Source: Toxonevra muliebris
Lineage: Eukaryota; Arthropoda; Insecta; Diptera; Pallopteridae
Direction: 5' to 3'
NCBI GenBank assembly: GCA_963691655.1
Contig: OY829328.1
Span: 12,044,704-12,108,703, forward strand
Length of the DNA stretch: 64,000 bases
Below are positions 27,009 to 39,879 of this stretch, piece after piece. The notes under the pieces were generated by a model that had not been told where the DNA came from, made no database searches, and was given only the letters and a program-made list of their open reading frames with translations. The position numbers were made by a program, and so were the translations under genes. Position 1 is the stretch's first letter, and every line of letters begins with the position of its first letter.

Positions 27009-27148
27009 GCGGGTCCAAAAATAACAATAAACAAATATATGATGTGAATGTGACTTTCATACGTTAGTTTTTTTGTTCAAACTCTATACAGTGTCAAATT
27101 GACACTACAGAGACTTTTTAAATTGCGGAAATGAAGAAGGGATGAAGG

Positions 27149-29139
27149 TTAAGGCCAAAATTTTCATCAAAAATCAAATTTTTTTTTTGTAGAGCTGCCA
27201 TTTTGTCAAAAATTGATATTTTGATTATTCAATTACTAGATAATACTTATCATTAACTAAATCATTTTGGGTTTTTCATTTTGAAGCATCCGATCTAGAG
27301 ATATCGTGCTCACCGCACAACTCTTTTTTTTAGAGGACTTCCCGTAAATCACCTACAGGAGCTTTAAAAAACATTACTAAAAAAAAACCAAAAATTTTTA
27401 ATGAAGTCAAAAAATTAAATCTTAAATTAATACAATAAAATGCCTTTTCAAGAAAAGCTTCAAAAATCGCTTTTTTTCAACCTCCTGAAATAGTTTTATG
27501 CTTTTTCGTTGCTTTTTGTTGTCAGTTTAGAGTTAAAGTTTAGAGTTTGAAGTTTTTTAAGATTTATCTGGAGATTTTTTGAGAGTAAAACTTCGGACCA
27601 GTATCAATACGTTTTTCATGAAAAAAAAAAAAAACGATAAAAACTCGAAATTATAGTTTTTAAGAGACTATGAAAATTAAATCAATAGGTTAATTTTCAA
27701 AGTCATGACTTAAGTTCATGTTAATTTCGTTATTTGAAGTTATATATAAACAAACTTAATGAACAAATGTAGTCATCACAACAACAATGTGTATAGAGGC
27801 GAGCAAAAAATATCTTAAACTTTATAGTAAAGCAACAGACATAATTTATATCTGACAATTTAATTGAAGTTTTTTTTAAAACATGATTTCAATACAATTG
27901 CTCAGAATTAATGCATAACATAATGCATACATATTTAATGCCTTTTGCCTTTTTCAATACTGTGTAGGTATCAAGATTCTTTCTTTTTAGTATTTCCAAG
28001 TAAAAGTATCAATGCACAACAGAATAAAATAAGGTATGAATAAGGTGTTTATAAGTTTTGGATGAAATATTTACCTAAATAAAATAAATAAAAACTTTGG
28101 TAAATTTATGATAGAGTGGATATCTTTAATTTACTACTGATTTGCCATTTATTTGTGTATAAATGATATCGACTCATTTTGTATTACTAATAAAGAATTG
28201 TAGAAGATTTCTCCAACTCTGTTAATTTTGTATAATTTTGAAACCTAATATATACACACACGCCCACACACTATTTTGCATTACAATTATTATTATTGCT
28301 TCATGCACATCCTTAGGCAATACATATTGTTTAACTTAAAAAGTATTTTTGAAGCGAAAAATATTAATTTTTCATATTTATTTATTTGAATTTTTTTTAT
28401 TTTCCTTAAACATACTAAGCAAGCAATTTTTTTACCTAATTACTAAATTTAAGAAAAATATTTATATAAGTTTTAAAAGTTTATTTTTTACTTTGCATAT
28501 TTTTAGTAAATATTCGTTTAATTATTTATCATTGAGTTACTAAAAAATATTTGCATTTAATACATTTTTTTTTCACCCACTTTTAAATTCAAGTTCAAAT
28601 TCAAAATTTTCCCGCCAATCAACGTTCACACACGCACACACGAACATTTGTTGTTTAGAAATCTTTCGGCTTGTTGTTGTTATTGTTAAGAACGGCACAT
28701 CTCCGGCACTTATTCATTACATCAAACCAAACACTCTTACATGCCGACAATAACTGAAATTTGACGAAGTTTGTCAAATCAGTTTAAGCGCCCGCGAAAT
28801 GAAAATGTGTTTTTCCTAAGTAAACGTTGTTGGTTTTGACTTCTTTGGATTGCATTTCATATGATATGAAAGCATCCTGGCAGGCAGCTTTTACTCTGTG
28901 TCGTGATAGTAAGGAAAAACATAGAATATTAAAGCTTTTCATATTCGAAAATGAATACGTACCACCCACAAAGTGTAAAAAGCTTTGGCCAAGGTACTCC
29001 GAAAGTAGAGAGAAAATTTTAGTTACATACATTTAAGAGCTGAATGAATGTGGAATTTGGAATGCGATTTAAATTTCTTTTCTTTTGTGGGACTATAAAA
29101 TTGCAGCTTTTTAGCAACAGGTTTATTAAACAAGATAAT
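27149..29139. other. No gene seen
   Basis: AT-rich DNA. An open frame at 28800-29036 (+) is of mixed composition, but no domain, signal peptide or splice partner is recognisable. Confidence 0.4.
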
Positions 29140-29675
29140 AATAAGGTATAGAGTGAAGAAGAGAAATATCCAGAAACATATTAGTGTTAGGGAAAGGGAT
29201 ACGAAAAAGGAAAGTGGGACAGGAAATAAAAGAACGAAAGGAATGGTAGATAAAGAGGAAGGTAGGAAAGGCAAGTTGGTGCACAGAGAAAGGGGGAGGG
29301 AGGGGGAAGAAATAGAAAGGAAGACAGAATTTAGAAGAAGATAATTAAAGAGAGGAAGGGAAAATATTGAGGGACGGAGAGAAAAATGGTTTGGGATGAA
29401 AGAAAGGTTGGAAGAGAAAGCAGGGTAGAGAAGGAAAAAGGGAAGGAAGAGAGGAAAGACAGGAAATCTTCGAGGGTAGAAGAAAGAAAAATTTTTGGAT
29501 TAAAACAGGATAACAAAAAAGAAGAGAAAATGTGGGACAGGAAGAGGAAAAAGAATACCCTAGGTGGCAAAAGTACAAAAAATGAGAACGAAGAAGGTAT
29601 GAAGAGAACGGAAAAGGAGTTCCGTTTTTTCACTGACGAAAACAAAAATAGATTTAAAGCCACCCAATTCAAATA
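29140..29675. repeat. Polypurine/polypyrimidine stretch of about 500 bp
   Basis: The + strand is overwhelmingly A and G, dominated by GGAAG, AGAAAG and GAGAGG words, with few pyrimidines. The long frames seen on both strands (Lys/Glu/Arg-rich one way, Phe/Ser/Leu-rich the other) follow from this composition and are not genes. No exact period is visible. Confidence 0.75.
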
Positions 29676-32600
29676 AACTGAACGATAAAATAATTCCAAA
29701 ATACTCGTATCGAAACATTTGTTTACCATCCATCCATCTACTCAAAACAAAACAAAAACTTATTTATTCCTTTAAACTTTTAAAATCATAAGGTTGCACC
29801 TTTCATATATTCCCAGAAATGCGGAAGTAAATGTAAAGCAGAGTACCTAGAAATCAACGCAAGAAACGGACAACATTTAGAATTGTAAATATTTAAAGAA
29901 GAGCCATAATAAGAAATGAAAATACACACGAAGTGGCCATCCCACAGTTGAAGTAGCGACAGCGACAACAACTACAATAGCTTTAAATGTTTACGCAACA
30001 TAATGTGAGTATGAGCGCGGGTAACTGCAGTATCAAAAGAATCAACAAAAAAAGAACAACAATAAAAAAAAAACACACAAAAAAGGTTGATTTTTATATT
30101 TAAATTTCTTGCAGTCGAAGGATGCGGATGCGTCCATTCTTCTGCTGCTCCTGCTGGGGTTGCTTCTTCTCCATTCTCCGCTCACCGCACTATTTACTTC
30201 GACTTTCTTTTTACAGCACGGAGCGATTGCCTTAAGCAATTTCCATATTATTTGCATAGGAAATTATTTCGAGACCATTTCAAAAGCAAAGTATACTAAA
30301 GGATATCGATGCGATTGATGTAGTATTGAAGGAGAAATATACTTGTATATACATGTGTGTGTATATGTAACTGATTGAGAGCTTAAAGTGTATGTACCTA
30401 GGTTGATGGTAGTTGATAGTTGAGAGTGTGCGGTGGCAGTTTATGACCAAGTAGGCATTGTTTGTGATGTTGATATGATTGAGACACGAATAAATTGTAA
30501 GTAATACATAATAATAAAAATAACTGTTTTTAATATTTGTTGAAATTTATTTAAATTCAATTTTCAGTTTTGTTTTTATACCACATACTACTCGAAAATT
30601 AGAAAAATTGTATCACAAATTCCAAAACAATTATTGAGAATGTGTATGTGTGTATGGTTGTATGTGCATACAAAATTGAAGTGTCTACTACAGAAACTTT
30701 ATGTGATTGAAATGAACATTGTAGTTCTGTGTAAAAGAAATGTAAAAAACTAGGAGGCTACAAAAATGTTCATATGCACTAACATATTCATATATACATT
30801 CATGTACACATACATACGTATGTCAGAAACATTTTAAAGGAAAGTCATAGAATATGCGGGCACTGCATCCTCGTTGCTCTTGGCTTTGAAATGGTTATCC
30901 TGAATAAAATAATTTCACACAGTTTATGCAGTTGCAGATATCTTATCATCTACTATCGAAACTTTAAGTTTACTGTATAAGCTTATTTTGTTTTTTTTTT
31001 TTATAAAACTTTTTAGAAGTTATAATTAATCTTTACTTAACTAGTAAATCCCTTTGTTCTCAGTTGCTGCTTGGTTTTATGAAGTTTTGTGCACTGTATG
31101 TAATGTGCAATGTACGAGTGGACAATTACGAATCTATTATGCTGTGTAGCTAATACATATAATACTAACTTCACTTGAGTTAACTTATAGTGAAAAACTT
31201 AAAACTTTCAACTGAAAGTGATAGGGAATCCAACTTGATTACAACTTGTCAGGTTTATAATTTGTACCGCGTTTGATCAATGCTGTCAAAGTTAGTCGAG
31301 CATATGGTCTACTAAAATCTGAAGAGTGTAGAAAAAGAGAAAACTTAAGCAAGAGAAAATTTTAAAAATAATAAAATTAAATTGAATTTACTGTTTCTAT
31401 TCATTTTACTGAATTTTTCAACAAATTTTTTTTCAAAAACCAAACAACAAAGCAATTTTAATAATAAAGAATCCGTCATCACTGACAGATTTATGATTGC
31501 TTGATAAAAAAGAAAACAATTGCAGTAGCTTCTGCACTTTGAATATTGATAACTCATTGATCACTGGCTCACTCTACATAAATACGACGAATATTCACGT
31601 ATATTTGCTGAATTGACAATGAGACAAATCCGAAGGCAAATCAAATTAAATTGTTGTCAAGTATTTTCTGTAATCTTATATACACACACGTATGTATGTA
31701 CATATGTATACATGCACTCATATTTAAACTCAAACACACAAATACACATGCACACCTTCTCGTAAAATGTTTTATTAAGATGTCAATATTTGTCAAAAAC
31801 AGTTTTAAATCCTAGGATACATGCATATACATATATGTAAAAATACACACATCCATATTCCACAAGTGCCTATGTAAATATGTATGTATATAGGCACATG
31901 CATATACGTAGGTATACCCGCATCTAATATTATTACTAATACATACATACTTACAATACGCCTAAGCGTAGTAGTAGTATATAATAAATCCTTTTTTTTT
32001 AAATTTCAATCAAATTTATAAAAGCAGTGGTAGAAGTGAAGTAAAAATAGAATAAATAGCATTTGAAAAACGGCTTTGATGCGCTGCCAATAAAATAAAT
32101 TCCCAAAATTAAATTGTCTAAAAGAAAAATAAAAAAAGAAGTGTGGTTGGAAGATAGAAGATAAATAGAGTGGGTGAAGGAGAATTAAAAGCGTACGAGA
32201 ACGAGTGGAAGATCTACGCACACACACATACGTACGCATAGTATTTGTATGCCACAAATGTTATAAACAAAAAACCAACAAGCAATTTAAACCGTAACCG
32301 TTGTCAACGTACGCTTAAAATTTAAGGTAAGAAAAAAAAGAACCGCCCAAAAGCTCGAGAAGAAAAAAGGTGCAAATAAAACAATAGCGAAGCAATGGGC
32401 TATACTTTTTGCCAAGGTGTCTCTGTATGTGTGGATGGAAAGGCTATGAAACCGAACGCTATTAAACTTCACGTGCAAGTCATTGAAATTACGAAATCCA
32501 TGCGCGCATATTTATGTTTCTTTGTGTGTGGCTGTGTGTGTGAAAGTACGTGTTTGTACGTTGTATATGTGTATATGCTAAACATAAACATAATAATGAC

Positions 32601-34780
32601 GTCGAGACGATATCAAATGACACGGATTAAATTTTATGGAATTTCATCTTTGTTGTGTAAAAAAATAAAAAATGCTTAGATTTTATTTTCATTTTTATTG
32701 GTTTTTCATTTCACATAGAGCTGTGCATACACACTTATATTATTGTACATACATGCATACATATATTTACATAGTAACTAAAGTTTTCATATACAGTTGC
32801 AGTTACATTTTTATCTTCATTCCTTGTAATTCTGCGGCTTAGAATTTATTACATTAGACATTCCAAAATTAGAGTATCAATTCGGATACCAAGAAATGAT
32901 TCAAATATATGTTGGTGTCCAATTGAGGCTGCGTGGGCAACAAAATCTCAAATAGCTATTTTTATTTATTTATTAAAATTTAGACTATATTAAATTATTA
33001 TAGAATTAGGAAAATCAGCACTATTATCATAGGCCATCAGCTTTATTTTCAACCGCATTTTTCAATTTAACATTGCCCTTTTGCTTGTTCTTAAACATTT
33101 TTTCAGTTATATGTTATTCGAATTTCTTTCGTTAGGTGCAAATTAAACAAGGAGAGGAATAAATCTTCATCATTACAATTTTAGCCTTCTAGTGGCTCCA
33201 TAAATAATTTGACTTAACATAATTTCCGCTCAATACAGTCATTTAGTTGCGTTCACTCTTTCTAAGCAAATAATTTTTTTTTTTTTGCAAGTAATTTATT
33301 TTACATTTATTTTTGTAAAAACATTAATTATGCCTAAAAATATGCTACAAATGTATGTGTAAGTATACTTGTAGCATTTGTAATCGTATAATCTCTTCAA
33401 GTCTTAATTAAGCTTTAAATTTCCTACGAATTCTAAAGAATCCAATTAAAATCTTTTCAAATTGAAAACAATGAATATTTGTTTTGATTTTGTTACGAAA
33501 TCATAATAATATAAATCGCAATGTTAGCATTGTGAATATTCTTCAACTAAATGTATGTATGTATGAAGTAACTATGTGCTTGTTAGAAGAAAAACGTTTG
33601 TATTCCGCCTGAAGGCGTTAAGGAAACCAACAAGAGGCAAACTCAATTTAAATGTTTGGCAAAGAAAAAGGAAATGCAAAAGTAAAAAAAAATCCAAATA
33701 GCAAAGAAAAAAGAATTTTTTCTTTTCGGCATTGATAGAACATAAACTTGAAAACTTGAAACATAAGAAAACTTTTCCAATTTTGCTCCAATGCATACAA
33801 ATAAATATGCATTCATATGTATGTATGTAAATGCATGTGTATGCGTTGCTTCCGCATATAAAGTAAGCCACATTATTCCAGCTCCTGAAAATATGCAATA
33901 TACTGCAACACGTGTAAAAATAAACAGATATGTTTTTAACGTGAGCTTATGTACACACACATTTGCATACGTTTGAAAACAAAACCAACAGTTTTTTTTA
34001 ATTAAACTTTTGACATTTTATTAATTTCAATTCATTATTACGTTGCTGTGTTGTTAATTACTCGCACTTTCACATTTGATGAAGTATGAAGCAAGTTGTT
34101 CATTCTAAAATGCATTTCATTTTCATCCTCGTACTTTTCACTCTCATTCCACCCCTATGATTGTCCTGTCATACTGAAACAGCACAGTAACTAAATGACA
34201 TTTAAAAATATCAATTTTATGTAAATTGTTGCCATTTTCATTTTCGTGGCTCATTGAGATTGTTGGTGTTACTGTTGTTGTCGTTGGTAGTGGTTGTGGT
34301 AGTTGCAGGTTGTCTCATTACGTTGAGTTGCGTTGTCATGAAGCATTTGGTCACCCCTCAATCTGTCTGTCCCTAGTTTCACTGTTGCTATCAAAATAAT
34401 GTGAAATAATTTCATTTTATTTAAAACATCAACGTGCTTCCGCACTTTGCTGCCACCGTTCCAAATGCAAATCGGAATAGCAAAGGAAAGGGGATTGCGG
34501 TAACTATGGAGAAGGAAACATTGAGGGAATGGGAAGGAAGATGCGTGCGCGAAAATATGTTGAAATGATGGGCGAGGTATTGTAGAAACTATAGAAATGT
34601 TTGGTAATTTTGCAGCAGTCATTTTAATGAAAACATAGAAAAACATTTTCTAGCACATTTCATCACATTTTAAGTATTTGATAGTAACACAAACCTAAAT
34701 GAGCTAATAAAATTTACAAATTATGAGATTGAATTATTTACTAATAAAAAAGTTTAGAGTATAAAAAGACGTTTTTATCG
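29676..34780. other. No supported gene; microsatellite-rich
   Basis: Repeated ATGTATGTA, CACACA and TGTG tracts occur near 30350, 30780-30820, 31680-31950, 32520-32580 and 33790-33840. A 130-bp GC-richer patch at 30110-30240 is discussed under findings as a possible exon. Otherwise only short frames are present. Confidence 0.4.
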
Positions 34781-35400
34781 GTGGTAAAGAGAGGCGTCGA
34801 GAGAAAATTCGAGACACCCCCTCACCACCCCGCCCTTATCTCTTCTCACGCTTTTCCTTTTAAATCATGCAAATATTTTCAGACCTTCTAAAATTCACAA
34901 TTACATATTTTCAAGACAATCTGTATGGGATTATGAATCTGTATGGAGCAAGGAGAAATTATTTTATACTTTTTAGTCCGTTTTAAAAAAGTGGTATATT
35001 AAAAAAAAAATTTTATTTAAATTATTATTTTAATTTTTATCAACGACTCATGCTGGTCGGCAGATTTATTTATGAAACCTCTTGAATTCAAGAGCTTTTC
35101 AAACAAATCTGACATGAGCAAATTCGTTGCATAAGGTTTTTTTTTCCTATTCTGCATAACAAAACTTTTTCAAATATAGGGCCCGGGCCCGTCTGCAAAT
35201 TATCTTCACGGTTGATAGATGATTAACCCGATAAATAATTTTCTTGGTTTGTAATTCAATTTTCAGACGCATAGGCTTATTAAAGTTTTTCTGAATTTTA
35301 GGATTTGGATTGAAAACCGGGCCCCCTCAAAAACTCCGGGCCCGGTGGGAATCCCCCCTCTACCTAATCTTCTCTCGTCGGGCCTGGTGGTAACTCTAAT
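34781..35400. mobile_element. GC-rich block, possible DNA transposon remnant
   Basis: GGGCCCGGGCCCG at about 35180 and CCGGGCCCGGTGGG near 35336 stand out in AT-rich DNA. The right edge, read in complement as CCAGGCCCGACGAGAGAAG, loosely resembles the left GGCGTCGAGAGAAAATT near 34792, so this may be a roughly 600-bp inverted-repeat element. No coding region or target duplication was confirmed. Confidence 0.3.
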
Positions 35401-35884
35401 GAATTGAGCGATACAATCAAATCTAAAGTTATCTTTAATTATGGTTTTCGGTTGCCGAACTTATTTAGGAAGTTCAAAGTGATTGCATTCTATTTTTGGC
35501 GTTTGGTCTTATGCTATAGGAGTGCCATGTATTTTGGTTAGTAGCATCCGTAAGCCACGTGAATATAAAAAATCACTAATTTATGCTGTGTACTAATGTA
35601 ATAAGGTGCCATAATTTGTACTATGCGATCTTTTTCTTGTTTTATGGTAAAACAGCTCATGAAGGGTCTAGAACGAGCTTTCCGCATGTTTGTGAGTTAT
35701 ATTTATACACGAATAAAAGGGACCTACAGTTTTATGTCGAATCCAAACGGCGAAGTAAAAAGCTTTTCCGAGGAAATTCGTCATTGTCAACCAAAAGGTG
35801 GTGTTGTGCAGAAAAGTTTTAATTATTTATTTATGGCCACCCCGAATATCGAACTCAGACACTAAACAATTTTCTAAACAATTC

Positions 35885-36090
35885 TCTATCTGAGAATCGA
35901 AACCGTTGAACTGGTCCTTCGAGCATTTAAGAACTTAAGAACTTAACTTAAGAAGTTAAGGTAGTGACTCATTTTGTTAGAACAATCCATTTGGACATTT
36001 TTTAAGAATTTAACCCCATCTGGGAATCGAAACTGAGGCAGCTGGAACTCCAGTCTAGCACTCATTCATCACGCCAAGGGGGTGGCCTAA
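35885..36090 (-). mobile_element. tRNA-derived SINE copy 1
   Basis: Read on the - strand, a tRNA-like head (about 36075-36009) has an A-box-like TGATGAATGAGTGC, the arm CTAGACTGGAGTTCCAG and a B-box-like TTTCGATTCCC. The body then continues with TTAAATTCTTAAAAAATGTCC. The same head and body recur at 59195-59365, and the head alone at 41678-41745. Three copies show a dispersed SINE family. Confidence 0.65.
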
Positions 36091-36375
36091 ACTTTAGTTA
36101 AAAATATAAGAAAGAATTATGTGTAGACCGAGAATTGTGCGTACACTTCACAGAAAAAAAAATTTTTTTTCTATGTATGGTTATGTCCAGAGAGACACAC
36201 ATAGGCCTGAACGGCCCATTGTTCCGGGTTCGAACGGCAGTGTGGCAAATTATTATCACTTGTTGGTTTTGGCATTGCCAACCAAGAGGTGTACACACTT
36301 ATATACTTTCTTATAATTCTCATTCACTTTATATCGATAGTGAATATAAGAAGGTTATAAAAGTTAATCACCAGA

Positions 36376-36446
36376 CCAAGACGGGTATCGAACCCACAAC
36401 CTCCTGGATCAAAGTCTAGTACTCTTCTAACTACACTATCGAGGTC
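36376..36446 (-). mobile_element. tRNA-Gln-like sequence (SINE head or tRNA pseudogene)
   Basis: On the - strand the sequence begins GACCTCGATAGTGTAGTTAG (A box), continues through CTAGACTTTGATCCAGG and ends with GGGTTCGATACCCG (B box and T arm). The anticodon arm closely resembles tRNA-Gln (TTG), but the loop lacks one base and the acceptor ends pair poorly. It is therefore a tRNA-derived pseudogene or SINE, not a functional tRNA. Confidence 0.6.
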
Positions 36447-36465
36447 TATATATATCACATATTTG

Positions 36466-37830
36466 CAGTCTCACAGACACATTTCTTTAACTACTTCAAA
36501 AAGGTTTTCTAAAATACGTGCAGCTGTTGACGTTAATAAAGTGACGATGTTAACCCTACTTGACCATTCTAAAGCTTTCAATACCATTGACCATAATGTA
36601 TTAGTAACTAAGTTGACAAAAATATATAGTTTCACATCCACTGCCACCAAGCTAATAACTACATACCTTAGTGACAGGTATTTCTCATGAAGGGATGATC
36701 TCTGAATTCTTTAGTCTTACCAGAAGGGTGCCGCAAGCATCTGTGTTAGGCCCACTTCTATTTTCACTATATGTAAATGATCTTCCTAAGGTGTTGGATA
36801 ATTGTCACATCCATATGTATGCGGATGATGTCCAATAGTACACTTCATATAGTATGGATGACATTGGCATGTGTATTGATAAATTAAACTTCAATTTAGA
36901 ACGTGTTAATAATTGGGCATTAAACAACGGACTGTCACTGAACCCAAAAAAAAAAAACTCAATGTATAGTAATTTATAAAAAAAAATAATGAACACGTCT
37001 CTTTGGCCAAAGGTAATTTTAAATAACTCTATTATTGAATTTGTTGACAATTTGAAAAATCTTAGTATTTTATTCAATAGAATCTTATAGTGGAATCTAC
37101 ATAATAATAATGCTGTTGGTAGACTGTACGGTATGCTTCGCATGCTCTGCTCTACACAATTTTTCACTCCACAAAAGATCAGAATTTTACTTGCGAAAAC
37201 TTATCACATTCCTACACGAAATTTACTCGAATTGTAATTCTATTAGCAAACACAAGTTAAATATCGTTTTTAAAAATATTGCTAGATATGTCTACGGGTT
37301 AAAACGCTTCGGCCATATCACACAACTTGCTAAACAAATTTTCAGTATCTCATTTGACAATTTATTGAAATATAAATCCCTGATTTTATTTCACAAAATA
37401 TGAACTACTAAAGAACCCTCGTGTTTGTATAATAGGCTAAAGTTTTCTCGGTCAAATCGTGGTAATAAAATAATACAGTTTAGACATTCCTCGTCGATTT
37501 CTGAGCCTCAGTTTAATGTGTGGGTAATACGTCTTTGGAATTCGCTACCAAGCAATCTACAATCGGTTAGCAACGCATTGCAATTTAAGAATGAACTTCT
37601 AAGATATTTTTTATTAATGTACTTCGTTTTTATTTTTTTAATATTTTATAATTATATTTTTTTTTATTATTTTATTTCGTTTTTAGCCTCTATTTTTTTA
37701 TATTTGTATAACTATTTCTTTATAATTATTTCTCTCAATCAAAATTCATATGTGACCAGTACTACTTGCAAGACAAATTATCATTTTACTGTACTGGGAT
37801 GCGAAATAAACAAATAAATAAATAAAACAT
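36466..37830 (+). mobile_element. LINE ORF2 relic (Jockey/CR1 group), 5'-truncated
   Basis: In order on the + strand are a reverse transcriptase A-motif region (LLDHSKAFNTIDHNVL, about 36550-36602), [20 protein letters not shown] near 36730-36785, MYADDVQ near 36818, NGLSLNPKK, and a late LINE C-terminus with RLWNSLPSNLQ at about 37530-37565. The 3' end at about 37810 is a run of AAATA units rather than pure poly-A. Stops and frameshifts occur throughout, and the endonuclease half is missing, so the copy is dead. Confidence 0.8.
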
Positions 37831-39790
37831 CCAAACAGCAAATATTTCTCAGTATATACTTAAAGTTATTGGCTTAATGAATTTGCTAAGTGAAAAAGCA
37901 AATAACTTCTACTAACTAATCTCGGTTAACCTACCAACAACTTCATTAAGATAAATAACTAATTAAGATATAAAATTCATATTGCATTTGCAAAGTTTTT
38001 ATAAAATACTAAAAACCAAAAATTAACTGAAATAACCGATGAACTTTAAGTTAAAGTTTCATTTACTTTGCGCTAAAAAGAAAACTATTTTCCTTGCTAA
38101 CTCAGCACTTTCATTAAATATACATTAAAAAATATGAAGAAAAAAAAGGCTTAAGTGCAAGTAAAGTATTTAATTAGTTGTGCAAAGTTTAAACTAGATT
38201 AATTAGTCTTAAGATGTCGTATATATACAAGAATGCGCTTTTAACTATTTTTTTTTTTTGTTTTTTTTTTTTTTTTTTGCATTGCCAATACAAATAAACG
38301 CGAAATTACACACATATGTGTGTATGTGAAGAAGTTAATGCCATTTATTGTAATCAGCTTTACGCTTAGATGCCATCATTGTTGCCTACTTCTTCGTTTA
38401 CTCAGCTCTCCTCACTCGTACAACCCACCGCTCTTTCTCACTCAGAAATCAGTTTTCAACTTTGTTTGACACATAATGCCCCCCGTCAAATGTCATTAAT
38501 TATTCACTTGCCTAATTAGCGTGAAGCATCGGATTTATAGAATGTCTTAACTGAAAATTCAAGCGTAATTTTATTAAATGAAAAAAAAACATAGCAGTCA
38601 AGGACACAGAGCTAAAGCTTCCATTGAACTTCATAAAGCTTATATAAGTTTTCTTATGGAATATAAATAATATTTACAGAATCAGTTGTTGTTGTTATAG
38701 TTGAGCATATGCAGCAGGCAGCGATAGCATTACAATAAGGGATAAAATGTTAATATAACTCTAAAGCGGAAATACAGTTGAGTTTTACCTTTCGTATATT
38801 TAAATGTAGAATATCACAAACATTCTTGACTAAACATGTATCCAAGGGATAATTATATGCAAATCTTTTAAATCCCTTAAGTGTTTGTATGCATAGCCTA
38901 TGCGTTATAGCATCTTTTGTATTTGTAACAAGGATATGGAATATGTTTTTCTCTTAAATATTATCAATATTAAATTTTTAACTTCGCAAAAAAAAAAAAA
39001 AAAAACAAATATGTTTAAATACTGGGGTCGAATCGTCTGATCCTTGAACGTACAATTCTTCACGTAAAAGTGAGTAATTTGCATGTATTTTTGTGCAAAT
39101 TACGTGAAGCGTTCTTCGTTTACGGATTAAACGATTTATCCCCTGTATCCTTTTTCACACAAAAAATTGTAAACTGCATGCATACATGTGCATGGGCTAA
39201 GTATTAAAATATCAGTTATTAAGAAAATCAGTTCATAAATACTGTTTTTTCAAAAGCAAAACAAATATTCGTATATTTTTGCTTACTTTAACCAGCTGTA
39301 CACGCGCAAGCTATGAAAATATCAAAACGAGCTTACAGGGTTTTGAAGTTTGGGTTAAGTAAATGCTATATAATTTTCAGTTTCGCACTTCGTCCGAAAC
39401 ACGCCCATTTTATAGCATAAAGTATGCAAGTTTTTGAAATTTATTAACTACAAGTACCGTTATTTTTTATAAGGAGCAGGTGGAACCAGTCAATCGTAAG
39501 TTTATTTTCTTTTAAAAGATGTGCCCTTGATGGCTGCTTGCATTCAATCGTATGGATATTGGAATCAGCTAAAAACCACGAAAAGTCAGAAAAATATACA
39601 TATTTTCAGCTTGTGTTATTAACCGTGGGTACTGAATATGTGAATTGAATTAAATTAGATTTACGAAAACTACTATCTTTTAGCTTTAGAGCGCCATCTC
39701 AAACGTAAAAATATGTTTAACCAAACCAATTTTACAGTCAAAAGAGGAAAGCATTAAAATTACACTTTGCCAATTTTTTAATTTACGCTG
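37831..39790. other. No gene seen
   Basis: AT-rich DNA with T runs at 38251-38279 and an A run at 38990-39005. A short imperfect hairpin lies at 39058-39108. No coding region was recognised. Confidence 0.5.
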
Positions 39791-39879
39791 TCGCGATTTA
39801 GATAGTTTAGATTACCAGTGGCAGCAAATGCCTCACATAGACCGTCCTGTCCATAGTGTTACCACAAACTCTCTAGAGT

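Larger units (their letters stand above)
25377..27148. mobile_element. piggyBac-like element, decayed, with nested insertion
   Basis: The termini are CCTTCATCC at 25377-25385 and its complement at 27140-27148. The right end is followed by TTAA and the left preceded by TTAT, consistent with the TTAA target of piggyBac elements. Near both ends lie 17-bp palindromes of the type AGTGTCAATTCGACACT (25392-25408, 25567-25583, 27090-27106), which look like subterminal binding repeats. The interior contains an acidic N-terminal-like frame and a foreign DDE transposase piece on the other strand. No intact transposase remains. Confidence 0.6.

Noticed and set aside
29331..29729. Long open frames on both strands of the purine-rich stretch
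   Set aside because: They follow from the A/G composition, which rarely forms stops. The peptides are low-complexity and no splice sites or starts support a gene.
33572..33960. Overlapping frames of 105-108 codons on the - strand
   Set aside because: They are rich in Phe, Leu, Tyr and His from AT-rich and CATA microsatellite DNA, with no recognised domain or splice partners.
34269..34646. 125-codon frame on the - strand
   Set aside because: It ends in a CAA/CAC-type simple-repeat region, does not show a domain or signal peptide, and lacks conserved-looking segments.
36376..36446. Functional tRNA-Gln gene
   Set aside because: The anticodon loop lacks a base and the acceptor ends do not pair, so it is a pseudogene or SINE head.
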